Under the pieces are notes generated by a model. It was not told the DNA's origin. It saw nothing but the letters and a program-made list of their open reading frames with translations, and did no database searches. A stretch of DNA of 64,000 bases from Marchantia polymorpha subsp. ruderalis (taxonomy: Eukaryota > Streptophyta > Marchantiopsida > Marchantiales > Marchantiaceae), in NCBI GenBank assembly GCA_037833965.1, contig AP031352.1, forward strand, positions 16,038,501 through 16,102,500, in the 5' to 3' direction. The translations under genes were made by a program, and so were the position numbers. Shown piece after piece: positions 1 through 12,640 of this stretch (position 1 is the first letter of the stretch; every line of letters begins with the position of its first letter).

Positions 1-190
1 TGCCGAATACTGAACATGTCTCCAATAACAGGGTTACGACCGTATGGCATCCGAATGCTTACCTGTGAAGGTCCATACCAATTACAAAGACAAAAAATAA
101 GTACACCAAATTTCTCCAACAATAAAAGGTGGAGAACACAGCTACAATTTACTCATTGAAATAATATTCAGATCCGGGCGTATATTTTAC

Positions 191-305
191 CTTCTGCATC
201 GGCTCCTTGGGTCCTGTTCCGACTGCTGCCACAAAGTCCACAACAGCTCTATCTCCACCCTGTAGCTTTGACAATTGTGCGCTACCAGTAACGGTGTTCA
301 ATATT
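191..305 (-). CDS. possible internal exon, unknown product
   Basis: On the minus strand a 115-nt stretch is bordered by a TGTAG acceptor (306-307) and a GTAAAA donor (189-190), and it is open in one frame. The peptide reads as ordinary soluble protein (core GGDRAVVDFVAAVGTGPKEP). I do not recognise the family and no neighbouring exon could be joined to it inside the window. It may be an exon of a gene running off the left edge, or chance. Confidence 0.2.
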
Positions 306-639
306 CTACAGTAAGGATTATTCTCCACCAAGGTCTACTTACAGGAAATTAGACTGTACTTCCAAAGTGAAGTCAGCTGCAGTGCATTCGGTTGGTTCGA
401 ATATTGGTAGGCCGACGAGCTATTTCTCTGGATTCAGTCAGAGTAAACGTTGGCATGCACTCCTCGTCCTCCTAGAGAATAAATTTATCGGGAAGAATGA
501 TAGAGAAAGTTGGTTACAGTCAGCGACGTCTACCTCATCGAGCTGATATTCATCACCTCTTTCCACTTCCCCCCCACCCGCATCTGTGAATGCAGCACAA
601 TTGCAGTCGCTGGCGGACTCATGGTGTCGCCACCATGGA

Positions 640-1715
640 ATTGGGTTAAATATTTTTTCTTATTATATTATCAGTTTGTATCAAATATCGAATTAAATAT
701 TCAGATATTTAATGATGCGCGTTGGCAGGTTTGTATTCGCATTTGCAAGGTGACCATCCGAGTCATAGCGGTAGATAGAGAAATGGTACATCGGTTCCGC
801 AACAAATAACTCTTACGAAGGAAACACATTAACTTGCAACGGGCACTGCATGCAACTTGTCGTTGTTGCAAGTATATTCCCGCTAGCTCGAGCTGGGAAT
901 CTGTAGCCGAGCAGAAGAATGTCATGGCAATGTCTCGAGTCAACATGTCAATCCGTTATTTAAGCATTGTCACGACAAATCTGTTGTGCAACGGCATGGC
1001 GAGAACGGTGAGAAACATAAGTTGCGTACTTCGAATATGCGGTATATATCCTTTGACTTGGATTTGTCTGCAGGACAAGAAGTGCTTGCCGACGTAAACT
1101 CTGGCTGAATTCACACAAGGACCTCGTCCGCTTACCGATTCTGGATCCAGAATTACTAGCAGCTGAATTCACTCTGGAAGAACAACCACCCTTTTCAAAT
1201 GTTCATTAGTTCAAAATATTTGAAATGTTATCGTTGTTTCAGAACGATCACTAATTCCAATGCATCCGTGTTTTGAACCAATTCATCTCAAACTCGCCAT
1301 GGAGGACGAAGAGACATTTGTTTACGGCTTGTAGCTGTCAAACCGCAAAGTATACTTCTTGGGCCAGATCTGGACTCCATGAAAACGGTTCAAAGAGGAT
1401 ATCTGACGATTCTTTTTAAGGACAAATTTCAAATTCAGTTGATTTGCGGTTGAGAGAAGGAGACGTTGGTCTGAAGCCTCGGGTGATAGCAATAAAGAGG
1501 CAAGGTGTTGATCAATCAGTATCTTTTCGAAGATACAGCATACATCTGCAAGTTCTATCGTTGTCCAAAGCTCAGATACATTTGCAAGTTCTATAGTTGT
1601 CTACAGCTCAGTTTTATCAGCAAACCTTCATTATCGCCTTTTTGCAAATCAGTTGTGTCAAAATCAGCAACATCCAGTGAACGACAGTTCGAGCATCGTC
1701 AGCCAACTGAGAACA
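640..1715 (+). promoter_or_regulatory. promoter and 5' leader of lipase copy A
   Basis: About 1 kb upstream of the copy A start is closely related to the regions upstream of copy B (14636-15627) and copy C (25780-26776), so it is the family's promoter and leader. Copies B and C have a TATAAAG box about 190 nt before the ATG. At the matching place copy A has AATAAAG (from 1491), a T-to-A change in the first TATA base. Expression of copy A may therefore be weakened; this is inference. Confidence 0.6.
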
Positions 1716-4700
1716 ATGGGGTTGAGCAATCGGCCCTTATCATCATGGCTATCACTAGCTACTCTAATTGCTACTCTGGCTGTTGTGAGCCAATGCGTGG
1801 AGATGCTGGAAGTGGATGCGCATGCGTCGTTGACCTTCTGCGAGATTCATGTACTTTCTCGAGGATACAATTGCGAAGAGCATCAGGTTAGTGGTCTCAT
1901 TTACTAGTAGATACTCTGTCGGCTCTAAGATCAGTATTGTAAAGCAGAATAGGGGTGAAGAAAACTGCAACTTTTGCTTTTGTTTTTTCATTGCTTTACT
2001 CAAATTGTGTATCCAGAAGATAGCTGAACATGGTCGGTCTATGTGTAATGTGTGTACGCTGGTAGGTTTATTCGCAGGATGGTTATCGGGTCATACCTCG
2101 GGGCAGCCTGGAAAACTCTGTGTGGGAATTGCTGGAGCTGAAGCTCCAACATAAGCAAAAACACAAGGGGCTCTTCCCTGGGTTCAAGAAACCACGCCCA
2201 GCTCCTGAGGCTGTACCCTCGAACACAAGTCCTAGCAGCAGGTCAGAAAGTCCACCATCTCCAAGTCCTCCTCCTTCCTCCTTCTCGGCTCCAAGTGAAG
2301 GATCGGCTCCAAGTGAAGGAGCATATGGAGGATCATCTCCGCCGTCGTCCTCCTACTCTCCACCTGGTGGATATGGAGGTCCCAGTCCTTCGTCCTCCTC
2401 CTCGCCTCCAAGTGAAGGAGCATATGGAGGACCATCTCCGCCGTCGTCCTCCTACTCTCCACCTGGTGGATATGGAGGTCCCAGTCCTTCGTCCTCCTCC
2501 TCGCCTCCAAGTGAAGGAGCATATGGAGGATCATCTCCGCCGTCGTCCTCCTACTCTCCACCTGGTGGATATGGAGTTCCCAGTGATCCGTCCTCCTCCT
2601 CGCCTCCAAGTGAAGGCACATATGGAGGAGCATCTCCGCCATCGTCTTCGAGCTCTCCACCTGGTGGATATGAAAGTCCCAGTGATCCGTCCTCCTCCTC
2701 GCCTCCAAGTGAAGGCACATATGGAGGAGCATCTCCGCCATCATCTTCGAACGTTCCACCTGGTGGATATGCAGGTCCCAGTGTTCCATTCTCCTCCTCG
2801 CCTCCAAGTGAAGGCACATATGGAGGAGCATCTCCGCCATCATCTTCGAACGCTCCACCTGGTGGATATGCAGGTCCCAGTGTTCCATTCTCCTCCTCGC
2901 CTCCAAGTGAAGGCACATATGGAGGAGCATCTCCGCCATCGTCTTCGAGCTCTCCACCTGGTGGATATGAAAGTCCCAGTGATCCGTCCTCCTCCTCGCC
3001 TCCAAGTGAAGGCACATATGGAGGAGCATCTCCGCCATCATCTTCGAACGCTCCACCTGATGGATATGCAGGTCCCAGTGTTCCATTCTCCTCCTCGCCT
3101 CCAAGTGAAGGCACATATGGAGGAGCATCTCCGCCATCGTCTTCGAGCTCTCCACCTGATGGATATGAAAGTCCCATTGATCCAACCTCCTCCTCGCCTC
3201 CAAGTGAAGGCACATATGGAGGAGCATCTCCGCCATCGTCTTCGAGCTCTCCACCTGGTGGATATGAAAGTCCCAGTGATCCGTCCTCCTCCTCCTCGCC
3301 TCCAAGTGAAGGCACATATGGAGGAGCATCTCCGCCATCATCTTCGAACGTTCCACCTGGTGGATATGCAGGTCCCAGTGTTCCATTCTCCTCCTCGCCT
3401 CCAAGTGAAGGCACATATGGAGGAGCATCTCCGCCATCATCTTCGAACGCTCCACCTGGTGGATATGCAGGTCCCAGTGTTCCATTCTCCTCCTCGCCTC
3501 CAAGTGAAGGCACATATGGAGGAGCATCTCCGCCATCATCTTCGAACGCTCCACCTGGTGGATATGCAGGTCCCAGTGTTCCATTCTCCTCCTCGCCTCC
3601 AAGTGAAGGCACATATGGAGGAGCATCTCCGCCATCATCTTCGAACGCTCCACCTGGTGGATATGCAGGTCCCAGTGTTCCATTCTCCTCCTCGCCTCCA
3701 AGTGAAGGCACATATGGAGGAGCATCTCCGCCATCGTCTTCGAGCTCTCCACCTGGTGGATATGAAAGTCCCAGTGATCCGTCCTCCTCCTCGCCTCCAA
3801 GTGAAGGCACATATGGAGGAGCATCTCCGCCATCATCTTCGAACGCTCCACCTGATGGATATGCAGGTCCCAGTGTTCCATTCTCCTCCTCGCCTCCAAG
3901 TGAAGGCACATATGGAGGAGCATCTCCGCCATCGTCTTCGAGCTCTCCACCTGATGGATATGAAAGTCCCATTGATCCAACCTCCTCCTCGCCTCCAAGT
4001 GAAGGCACATATGGAGGAGCATCTCCGCCATCGTCTTCGAGCTCTCCACCTGGTGGATATGAAAGTCCCAGTGATCCGTCCTCCTCCTCCTCGCCTCCAA
4101 GTGAAGGCACATATGGAGGAGCATCTCCGCCATCATCTTCGAACGTTCCACCTGGTGGATATGCAGGTCCCAGTGTTCCATTCTCCTCCTCGCCTCCAAG
4201 TGAAGGCACATATGGAGGAGCATCTCCGCCATCATCTTCGAACGCTCCACCTGGTGGATATGCAGGTCCCAGTGTTCCATTCTCCTCCTCGCCTCCAAGT
4301 GAAGGCACATATGGAGGAGCATCTCCGCCATCGTCTTCGAGCTCTCCACCTGATGGATATGCAGGTCCCAGTGTTCCATTCTCCTCCTCGCCTCCAAGTG
4401 AAGGCACATATGGAGGAGCATCTCCGCCATCGTCTTCGAGCTCTCCACCTGATGGATATGAAAGTCCCATTGATCCAACCTCCTCCTCGCCTCCAAGTGA
4501 AGGCACATATGGAGGAGCATCTCCGCCATCGTCTTCGAGCTCTCCACCTGGTGGATATGAAAGTCCCAGTGATCCGTCCTCCTCCTCCTCGCCTCCAAGT
4601 GAAGGCACATATGGAGGAGCATCTCCGCCATCGTCTTCGAGCTCTCCACCTGATGGATATGCAGGTCCCAGTGTTCCATTCTCCTCCTCGCCTCCAAGTG

Positions 4701-7399
4701 AAGGCACATATGGAGGAGCATCTCCGCCATCGTCTTCGAGCTCTCCACCTGATGGATATGAAAGTCCCATTGATCCAACCTCCTCCTCGCCTCCAAGTGA
4801 AGGCACATATGGAGGAGCATCTCCGCCATCGTCTTCGAGCTCTCCACCTGGTGGATATGAAAGTCCCAGTGATCCGTCCTCCTCCTCCTCGCCTCCAAGT
4901 GAAGGCACATATGGAGGAGCATCTCCGCCATCATCTTCGAACGCTCCACCTGATGGATATGCAGGTCCCAGTGTTCCATTCTCCTCCTCGCCTCCAAGTG
5001 AAGGCACATATGGAGGAGCATCTCCGCCATCGTCTTCGAGCTCTCCACCTGGTGGATATGGAAGTCCCAGTGTTCCATTCTCCTCCTCGCCTCCAAGTGA
5101 AGGCACATATGTAGGATTATCTTCGCCATCGTCCTCCTTCTTTCCGCCCGGTGAATATGGAGCTCCTACTCCTTCTGCGGTCTCCCCACCAGGCGCAAGC
5201 ACATATGGAGGATCGAACTCAGCTCCATCGTCTTACTCTTCCCCGGCAGCCGCTAGATATGGGGCACCCAGTCCCGCCAGTTCTAGGAACTCACCACCAA
5301 GTGCCGGCGCAAGAGGAGGAGGATCTTCATCTCCCACGTCCTTCAACCCTCCTCCTGCTGCTGGCGGATATGGAGCACCGAGTCCTGCTGAAACGGAGCC
5401 ATACGGAAAAGAATCCACGCCGCCGCCTTCCTCCTCTCTTCCCACTTCTTCAGAATCGAACTCGCCACCAGGTGCAGGGAATTACGGAGAGGGATCATCA
5501 GGACCATCAACATCTGCTATTTCCCCACCACCTGGTAGATCCGGATACGGAGGCTTGCCACCATCGTCAACGAGCTCCCCACCGAATGGGTCAGGAGGAT
5601 CTACTTCCAGTGCTGAATGTCCACCTGGCTTGTCCTCTCTGAACATTGCAAGAAGGGGACTTACTAGCAGCAATGGCCGAGAGCAACCTCGGACTCCAAC
5701 CCGAAATGCAGAACTCGTCGACCGGGACCCGGTTCTGCTCATGCACGACGAGCTTCTCAACAGGGGCACCTGGTTCACGCCCGTGGCCACTCTGCTCCCG
5801 CTCAGGGTCATGGACCAGGGCTTCGATGTATGGATCGGTCACGAGCGGGCGACGCTCTGGAGCCACAAGCATCGGAAGCCTACTCCCAACGATGCTGTAA
5901 GTACAACACGATCCTCCCGGTTTTTCGTGATTTTCGCTTGGAAATTGATGATTCGTAGCATTTGTGTGTCGTTTTTGCAAGTATTTGCTGGCTCTTGCTA
6001 ATGACTGACAGGAAGGATACGACCATGCATGCGTACTGGAACTGGACTTGGGATCAGCACGTAGAGCACGACGTTCCGAAGCTGCTGACATACATCAGCG
6101 GCGAGACCGGTTCCAAAGTGCATATTGTCGGCGTCTCTCTGGTGCGCGAATGTATCCTTGAAGTGATTTCCTCCCTCCTTACATGTAAGATAATCTTTCT
6201 GGCTTCGAGCTCCAGCTTATTTCCCGTGACTGGTTGGATGGATGTATGCAGAGCGCCGCAGTCGGGGCAGCCGCAGCCACGAACGCTGGCGTCACCAGTC
6301 TCATGAAAACTCTGACTCTGATAGCTCCCGCCTTCTATCGGGGGAATACTACTTCAGAGTTCCTGCAAGCCTGGGATCCTATTCCATTTCCCTCGGTGAG
6401 GCTTCCGACCGCCTTCTCCATTTCTATTTCATTATGTGAGACTTGATAGTGCTGACTACGGGATTGCAATCAAGAATCGACTATGACAGCCGCTGTATTG
6501 TGATTACAGGCCGTAGGCACGAGCGACGACGAATGGCACGACAACAGGCTCGGTGCGTTCAACTTTCCGAGGTCAGTATGGCATCAGCAGCATGCTTTAC
6601 TTGACATGAAATGGATTATCTTCGATCTGTCCACATCAGCAGCGATGAAAAGATTTTGGTGAAGTTAGGAAAGATCGATAGCTAATACTGATCCGTGGTG
6701 CCCCAGGGAGTTTCATCTAGATGCCATTCCATTAACCGGCCCCACTTCTCGTCTGCGGTCCGCCATCTCGGGTGACTGACCATCCCTTCTTCATTCGGTT
6801 TTTCCCAGTGATTTAGAAAAAATGTGCTCGTGGGATGATTCGGTTTATCGATACCCTTCTGTCGATCGACTTGTTTGTGGAATCAGATTAATATCTGAAC
6901 CCGTTTCTCGTTGCTGTGCATGCATGTACATAATAAAGGCCCCGATTGTTGCCTGGGTCCGAGTGTGCTCTCGCTTGCCAAGGGGTGGGATGGAGTGACG
7001 TCGTACAAGAATCTCGAGCACCTCCATCAGGGTAAACTGGACGATCGATCTTGACTAGATTAGAAGGAAGGAAGGCAAGCAGGGCTAGATCGATTCACAT
7101 GGATTTGATACTTTTGGAGCAAAGCATGGACTGACTTCTCACATCATCGCGTTAACTGCTTGCATGCAGGAATCTCGACGAGTACCTTTCTGCACTTCGA
7201 ATACGGGTCGACAGCCTTCAATGCGCTGGCATACGAGGGCAAAACCGATCCTCCGACTTACGAGCCCAAAGATATTCCCACCGACCTTCCGATGTTGGTG
7301 GTGTACGGAGGGCAGGATTTATACTCGCCTCCCGAAGGTGCCCTGGAATTCATGAGCTTGACGCAGACTATGAAACTTATTAATCCATGGTCCCAGTAG
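1716..7399 (+). CDS. secreted lipase-like alpha/beta hydrolase, copy A, with giant Ser/Pro/Gly insertion and truncated C-terminus
   Basis: Proposed exons: 1716-1886, 2066-5896, 6016-6141, 6252-6395, 6510-6571, 6707-6771, 6939-7031, 7170-7399. They total 4722 nt, all phases agree, giving 1573 aa. Exon 1 encodes a signal peptide (about residues 1-35) and the GYNCEEHQ motif that opens plant and animal acid-lipase proteins. Exon 2 continues with YSQDGY, lacks a 5-residue MLRLH piece present in copy B, runs through about 1170 residues of Ser/Pro/Gly repeats, and re-enters the hydrolase at [11 protein letters not shown] (about residue 1278). Exons 3-8 carry WNWTWDQH, the nucleophile region GVSL-S, a CCL motif and YGGQDLY. 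The protein stops after LTQTM plus eight unrelated residues, so the His segment (HYAHFDL in copy B) is missing. The AG that opens exon 3 in copy B reads AT here, so I used an in-frame AG 15 nt upstream. It is either a catalytically dead wall protein or a young pseudogene; the frame is fully open. Confidence 0.7.
2306..5190 (+). repeat. in-frame 99-bp tandem array within lipase copy A
   Basis: About 29 units of 33 codons (some 34) encode [16 protein letters not shown] followed by one of several variant second halves: [28 protein letters not shown]. Variants recur in blocks. A three-unit block ([25 protein letters not shown]) appears four times, and a six-unit block appears twice (units 7-12 and 15-20), so the array grew by duplicating groups of units. 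Copy B has only two to three units at the same place. SP and AP dipeptides are typical targets for Pro hydroxylation and arabinogalactan addition in plants, so a glycosylated extended arm is likely. Confidence 0.95.
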
Positions 7400-8125
7400 T
7401 AGTAGTTAGTAATAATAGAAATATCATCAGCAGCTGTTGTTGGAGAGGTTTATGCCTTCAATCGTACGATTAGTCCCAGTAGTCTATAGAGGTATAGATA
7501 TCTCAATACGCAAAATCAGCTGTTGCCCATATGATATTCATGCGGAGATAGCCACAATTTATTCAGTACTTGACGTAGAATCAACTTTTACTAGTTATGT
7601 ACCATTTCACCGTTGGGGGTCTATCCACTCAGAGCATGTGAACAAGTCACTTGTGCACTCGTCTCTCGAACATTCATGAAATCAATGAAATTTTTCCTTT
7701 CTTCCTTTCTTGATTTGGATCCCTGGTTCGATAAGAAAAATATCTCGTCTGCCATGGAGTGAGCTATCAGTCTATCCTTGGGCATGAAGATATTTGAACC
7801 CTCTGACAGTCCTAGTCCCATCCCGGTTGGAAGGTGCCCAGTTTCAGATCTTGCTAACACCTGGTCGATGCAATCGTTGACTGTCGCAAACCACTTACTC
7901 TAAAACCGTATTCAGATGACGCTCTTGCTCGTTTCCCGTACGTAGCGTTCATAGAAAAATCACATGGATCCATTAGATTAGAGTAAGATGATATTTATAC
8001 AGCCAATCCTGTTTTTATCGTGTCCGGGTGATTTTGTCCATTTTCCAAGTGGTTCCCATTCGCTCGGTGATAAGTATGTTGGTATTTTGCAATTTTTGGT
8101 TGGTCAGATCGACGTTTGTCGTGTC
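7400..8125 (+). other. 3' flank of lipase copy A, part of the segmental duplication
   Basis: This stretch matches 19060-19780 downstream of copy B almost throughout, ending near the shared tract TTTTGCAATTTTTG. It appears to be 3' UTR plus downstream sequence. The similarity to copy B stops at about 8110. Confidence 0.6.
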
Positions 8126-11100
8126 CATCACGATTTCAATTCCTGAAGAGGTAGAGTTTTGGTGAAGATCAAACTTGACTTGTTGGAACTCACTACCGGA
8201 GAAAAATATTATGTATATATGTATATATGCACACAAATGAATGATATAGTTTCTCAAGTCATGCTTTGGTCCCAAACCACTCAACCAAACCTCAAAAAAG
8301 CACTATATCTCAAAGGTTCCCTCCATGCATTCACAAGTTGGACAACTAGTTTTTTCTATTTTCTTTATTTTTATTCTTAACTATATACATTCTGTAATCG
8401 CCAGAGTCAATAATGAAGGATTTTTGAAGTACACATCTAAAGATTTGATACAAAGGCAATGGCCTCAATAAAAATATTTTTGTGACTTCTAATTTACTGG
8501 TTATTATGCCCATCAATATAACATCACCTCTATGAAGTGTCAAACACTTCTAAATTTAAGCTCAAATGCAATCAGGAGTAGAGTAGCACAACAGATTATA
8601 AACACATACTATGACCAAATGTGATCGATTTAACAATTTTCTACTTACTATTGAATAGTTCAAGAAGGTTGTGACATCTTTCCTTTTTTCAAGATGAACA
8701 GCATAAACAAGATCGACACATTGCATACATTTTCTACATATGTATCTTGAAAACATAAATAATATAAAACTTCAAGGTGTACATGAAATAACAAAAAAGG
8801 AAAATACTGATTTTCAGCGGATTCAGAGTGAAAATTAATAGCTTATACTGAGATTAAAAGAAAGGATGTCCATGGAATAAAATATGGGTATGTGTCCAAC
8901 AAGCACATGTCTTTCGCAGAAAAAAAATCAAGCTAAGACTTACTATAACTATTTGGTAACTGTTTATACTGAAAGATACATCTGGAATCTATAAAGAGTA
9001 AGTTTTTTTCTCCCAATCTTATTGGGTTGGGAGATTAGATCTTCCAGATTGTAAATTTTTCAAACGAAGCAAGGCCCCTGAAATTGATGCAGCCCATAAA
9101 TGCTATGATTTTTCCTTGAAGCACATTCATTTAACCCTCATTTTTAGAAACAGTCGAACTAGACAGAGTCATTGGGAATAATTTGGACAGATCAAATTTT
9201 GGTGAAGAAGAATTGGGGGAAAGCTCCCACAGTCATCATTTGCTCTCACATGTGATAAAACTGATAAGAGCTGATATGTGCTAAAGATATCGACATTCTA
9301 AGTAGTAGAGAGCTCTTCACTGTAAGTGAAGGGTCATACCCGTCGGAAAGCACTCCAGCCTCCGGCCCGCCGAGACTCGCTGTTCTTCCTGCTTGATCTG
9401 GTTCAGCTACTCTTCCCCTTTCTAATGACATTTTGACAATCTTGAGATACTGTTGGATCCAAATGAACTCCATGAACTCAGCAATGTTTTCAAAGAGGTC
9501 TGCGGCAAGAGCTCCTCCACCATTCGCCCTGGAACTTTTTGTCCTCGCAGCTATGTGTGTATATATATCCGCTGTCCGATCCTCCAGCAGTAACATCCAT
9601 GTACTGATCCATAGATTTTTACATGTATTTTTCTACAGTCTCCTCATGAGAAACCTTCGCTGTCATGTTTTACCTCCTTGGCCTTGGTTGACTGATGTAT
9701 TTGCATCTTATTCTGAAACCTTGTGCTCATACACCCCTTGGAAAAACCACATTGTTTAGAACTTTATGTCCTTTTTGTCTACGACAGGTAGCGATCTCAT
9801 CTATCTTTCTCCATCTTTCATTTTCGACTATTAGAATTGGAAAAAAATATCAGATCCATGACAAGGTTTATATTTACTCCGGATGAAGCTTTATATCCAA
9901 ACACATCTTTATTCAATTGTAGACTCAGTTCTAGTTGTATCACAAAGTACCTACCGTCTCTTGATTATTGAGTGAAGGAATGAAGTAGCAAATTTAAGTC
10001 CGAAAAAGGGTAATACCCTTTTTCGGACACGTGGATTTTTCATCTTTATGCTCGCGCTACAAATATAATCTCAAGTCAGTCAAATGTTGAGGACGAGTCC
10101 AATTTTGATATCAGATGAATCCGATAATGATAATGAACTCCTAGAAGCATGAACTATTTGCTACTACATTGTAATATGCTGCTTAGTTACCGGTAGTCTT
10201 ATATAATTGATTAAAACCATTGTTGAAATTAGGTTCTTCAATCAACCCGAATTATTTCAATAAAAATCGGGCTTTTTCCACCCCTGAAACAAAGTAGTTA
10301 CTTTTTTATTCGTACTTATGAACTGTAAACTTTATAACCGGCTTCATTTGTCACGGAAACCCTGTGCACAGACTACATACTTCGTATCAGATCCTCGTGT
10401 ATTTCCTACTTTGCAAGGAGTGGATATACTGTACTTTCGAAGACATAAAGTGTAATCTCTATGCAGCTGTCACCCCAATCGCCTTTGAAGGTGAAGACAG
10501 AGTTACCGCTAGTGAATAGTACTTATGGACCCAATAAAGGGACTGTGCAAAAAAAGGACCCAATAAGCTCCACCTCGCAAAGAGAGTTGGTAGGCACTAA
10601 ATCAAATTCTATAGAATGATCACAAGGTCTATCAGATTGATCGACCTGGATAGATTACCCTACCTTGATTTATCAAGTTGGATGCAAGCAAAATCATTTG
10701 TGATTAATTGTACATTATGGGTTATATCACTTCGTAGAGGTTCATTTTTTCTGTGAATCAATACTTCGAGCAGTTGCTTAATTTTTCTACTCACAACGCA
10801 TCAATAGCACGAAGATATGATTTCTAATTCAAATTGATTCGATTTAGTATAAGGGTCCATATAGTCATGCCCTACGATTTATGATAACGTTCATTGAGTG
10901 ATCTAATAAACTTGTAATCTTTCCAAGATTCAAATAGAGACAGCGCATAGCTTGATACTCCTCTTATAAAAGGAAATTCTTGGTGAGTTGACAAGTGACT
11001 TCTTTTACATAGGCAGGATATCCTTTAACATCAAGAGAGCATAAAGATATTTCAAGATATGAGAAAAAATAATTGTAATTTAAATATAAAAATAATCAAG

Positions 11101-11500
11101 CAACTTGTTGTACTAACTTCAAAACATCTTAACATGTTATTTTTATAGTTAGTTCATGTTTAAAAAAAAAACTATGGCATAAACTGTCCATATATAAAAC
11201 TTAATATGTAAATTTTTCCAATAATCATATTTGACACAAATTGAAACTAGATAACATATGACTCAAATATTTTATTACATTTAATCAATGAAAATAAGGA
11301 ATTTTCCTTTTATAAAAATTCTATACAGATTTGCTCAAATTTTGATTGAAATGCACAAAATCTGATATGAAATAATTTCAAGAAAATTTAGAGCGAATCT
11401 GTTAATATCTTGTTGAAGATTATAATGGGTATCAAATTTTAGCTGAATTTTTTTTTAACAAAAATCTGAGGCAGATGAAAAATTCAAATTAGAAAAAACA
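8126..11500. other. AT-rich stretch without a convincing gene
   Basis: The sequence is AT-rich with many homopolymer runs. A unit resembling the GAAGAGGTAGAG minisatellite occurs at about 8144-8160. The only open frame of interest is at 9246-9596 on the minus strand. I see no RNA gene or recognisable transposon here. Confidence 0.5.
9246..9596 (-). CDS. hypothetical 116-aa ORF
   Basis: A complete ATG-to-stop frame lies in otherwise AT-rich DNA. Its middle (residues about 20-90) has balanced composition, with Ala/Gly/Glu-rich stretches such as RANGGGALAADLFENIAEF. The C-terminal part is less protein-like, so a splice donor may end the true exon earlier. I recognise no family. It could be an exon or chance. 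Confidence 0.25.
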   Translation of the reverse strand: MLLLEDRTADIYTHIAARTKSSRANGGGALAADLFENIAEFMEFIWIQQYLKIVKMSLERGRVAEPDQAGRTASLGGPEAGVLSDGYDPSLTVKSSLLLRMSISLAHISSYQFYHM

Positions 11501-12640
11501 TATACATTCATAGAAATTTTTAAGCAAATGAATCTTGCGTCAATTGGTGCAAGCCTTGAACCTCAATGAACAACCTCATAGATCTTGATAACACAAGAAC
11601 TGGTTGGAGACGATGCTGTGCCTTACTCCAACCGTAATCCACGGATGAAAATGCTATTGTAGATGACAGCCATGTATGACCTTCCAAAATTTCTGTGGAG
11701 CTGTTCCTCTTCTTCGTTTTGTGAAGATCTTCTTGCATACCTCTCCTGCGATTTCTAAATTAAATCTGACAAAAAGTCGTTAGCGATAATCTTTCAGACC
11801 AATAATAGAATTTGTATAAGATTCCAACCACTATCTCATTGTTCTTGCTGTGTTGAATGAAAATTTCTCACCGATATTTCTTCCTACCAAGTGTCTGTCT
11901 CAAGAAAGCTCAAATGTTCTGCACTGAATATGGGCGGAATTTATCTGACTGATGAAACACTAGAACAACTGTACGAGATCGAAACAGACGAAATGTAAAT
12001 TAATAGGAAGAAAATCGTATCAATCATGTCTAAACAGCGAAGCAGGCCTGGCAATGTGAAGCAAGTTCGCTAGTGTTACTAACTACTGCAACGGGATTGT
12101 AGGTAGAGAGGTCTGAGTTCGTATCGAGATCACAAGGAAGTGGTTACAAGGCTGGAGGGGTATTCGAGCTTCTACCTTGCATCAGTTTAAAATTAACTTT
12201 AATAAACTGACATCCATTAACAAGAAGATATCAATGTGTTTACTGCTGTGAAGAAAAAAATCTCTCTTGCTGATTCAATTCTGATCATAAATGAAAAATT
12301 TCCAACCAGAATTGAGTTTCGCCGAAAGTTCTCCGAAAAATTGGACGGACCTTCACTGTTCGTCTCTTGTGATACATGTATCAAGCTCCTGGACATTTCT
12401 GGAAGGTGTGCACTCAAAGAGCGTGGTAAACTCAAAGCATCCGCTCGGCTCGACGAAGTGCATTGCATTCAAATTCGTCAAATGTACAAATGGGGAGGAT
12501 GTGAAGCTGAAAATAGATATACTTTTATATATCAGCCATTGCTAATTGTAAGTGTTAATTTGATGTTCATGGCTGCCAACTCTGAGGCAGGATATCTGAA
12601 AACGTAAGGCATGGCCACAAGCTCAATATCCCGACTTGAA
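11500..12640. repeat. duplicated non-coding segment next to the NRPA2 pseudogene, copy 1
   Basis: From about 12190 the sequence matches 37220-37660 nearly base for base, including the stretch around GCTGATTCAATTCTGATC. Part of it (about 12350-12455) recurs inverted at 14500-14610, so it belongs to a dispersed repeat. Before 12190 I see nothing. Short open frames here are not conserved between copies and are not called. Confidence 0.6.

Noticed and set aside
2232..5202. Long minus-strand frames of 965 and 883 codons and a second plus-strand frame of 939 codons
   Set aside because: They exist only because the 99-bp array lacks stops in those frames; they have no start context, no non-repeat sequence and stop at the array edges.
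12236..12607. A 123-codon plus-strand frame beside the NRPA2 pseudogene
   Set aside because: In the duplicate at 37271 the frame is broken at the matching place, and part of the sequence recurs inverted at 14500; it behaves as repeat DNA.
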